From positions 2,604,001 to 2,668,000 of the forward strand of contig NZ_CP091244.1 of NCBI RefSeq assembly GCF_021650935.1: a DNA stretch of 64,000 bases, given 5' to 3'. Position 1 is the first letter of the stretch, and every line of letters begins with the position of its first letter. Under the pieces are notes generated by a model, which worked only from the letters and a program-made list of their open reading frames with translations, was not told the origin of the DNA and ran no database searches. The translations under genes and the position numbers were made by a program. Positions 63,734 through 64,000 of the stretch are shown piece by piece. The stretch comes from Thiothrix winogradskyi (GTDB taxonomy: Bacteria > Pseudomonadota > Gammaproteobacteria > Thiotrichales > Thiotrichaceae).

Positions 63734-64000
63734 AAGAAAATCCCAAAACCTTATTAAACAATATCCGTGCATGGGGAACGCTCTCTTTCCGGGTCAATGC
63801 GGTACACGATCTTACCCAAGAAGTGCAACCCTTACGCGCAGAACTCTTCAGCGCCGACCAAATGGAACGCCACGGCAGAACGCTGGCGGATACGCACCAA
63901 CTTAGCCAAACATTTCCGCGTGATCAGCTTCTCGACCGCCTCTCCGACAACGAAGCCGTACTGGTGGAATGCGCCCGCGTATTAACCGCCACGATCAGTT
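63730..64000 (+). CDS. Cyclic beta-glucan synthase-like protein, N-terminal fragment
   Basis: The first 90 codons of a gene cut by the window end. The sequence RAELFSADQMERHGRTLADT then HQLSQTFPRDQLLDRLSDNE matches the start of very large cyclic beta-1,2-glucan synthase / GH94-type (NdvB-like) proteins, in which LRAELFS..QLE.HA..LA is conserved. The start overlaps the AI-2E transporter stop (ATGA). Confidence is limited by the short fragment. Confidence 0.65.
   Translation, partial: MKENPKTLLNNIRAWGTLSFRVNAVHDLTQEVQPLRAELFSADQMERHGRTLADTHQLSQTFPRDQLLDRLSDNEAVLVECARVLTATIS

Overview
The window looks like a chromosomal segment of a gammaproteobacterium. The housekeeping genes (aspS, lon, a Do-family protease, modABC, a PhnA/YjdM protein, a glutathionylspermidine-synthase-like gene) are proteobacterial in character. 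The mix resembles sulfur-oxidising Thiotrichales such as Thiothrix, but that assignment is inference only. No rRNA or tRNA gene was seen. Layout, left to right: (1) The 3' part of aspS faces a convergent tyrosine recombinase and a DUF3987 protein. Both lie on the minus strand in AT-rich surroundings and look like the residue of an integrative element. (2) A type I-D CRISPR-Cas locus (4.5-16.0 kb) has a 22-repeat array and the minus-strand genes cas6, cas10d/csc3, csc2, csc1, cas3', cas4, cas1, cas2. A divergent WYL regulator sits behind a short promoter region that holds an inverted repeat. (3) A chromosomal stretch (16.1-26.6 kb) carries a Tat-exported flavoprotein, a Do-family protease, an OmpR-type two-component system, several small lipoproteins and a large glycoside-hydrolase-like lipoprotein. 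(4) A complete type I-C CRISPR-Cas locus (26.6-44.4 kb) has cas3, cas5c, cas8c, cas7c, a YgiT-type zinc-finger gene, cas4, cas1 and cas2. It is followed by a very long array of 135 repeats and 134 spacers plus one decayed terminal repeat. (5) A nucleotidyltransferase plus small-protein pair lies at the array trailer, next to modABC. (6) A worn region (47.8-55 kb) holds gene remnants (an internally deleted TRIC channel gene, a Doc/Fic fragment, a 5'-truncated alcohol dehydrogenase). It also has a plus-strand cluster: a SHOCT protein, an unknown 438-residue protein, a Schlafen-AlbA/HATPase protein and an AT-rich phosphoribosyltransferase-like protein. (7) Housekeeping and envelope-stress genes follow (PhnA, TRIC, SDR, lon, UPF0323 lipoprotein, GspS-like, a cluster of small membrane proteins, AI-2E transporter). 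The window ends in the start of a cyclic beta-glucan synthase-like gene. How the parts work together: two class 1 CRISPR systems, each with its own Cas1-Cas2-Cas4 adaptation set, stand about 11 kb apart. The I-C array contains at least eight sets of homologous but non-identical spacers. In several sets the differences fall on one codon phase and are mostly synonymous, so the array appears to record repeated encounters with diverging relatives of the same viruses. Leader-near spacers look AT-rich and trailer-near ones GC-rich, which suggests a change of target over time. The best candidates for an undescribed system are the AlbA/HATPase plus PRTase-like pair at 51.3-53.8 kb and the zinc-finger gene built into the I-C operon.
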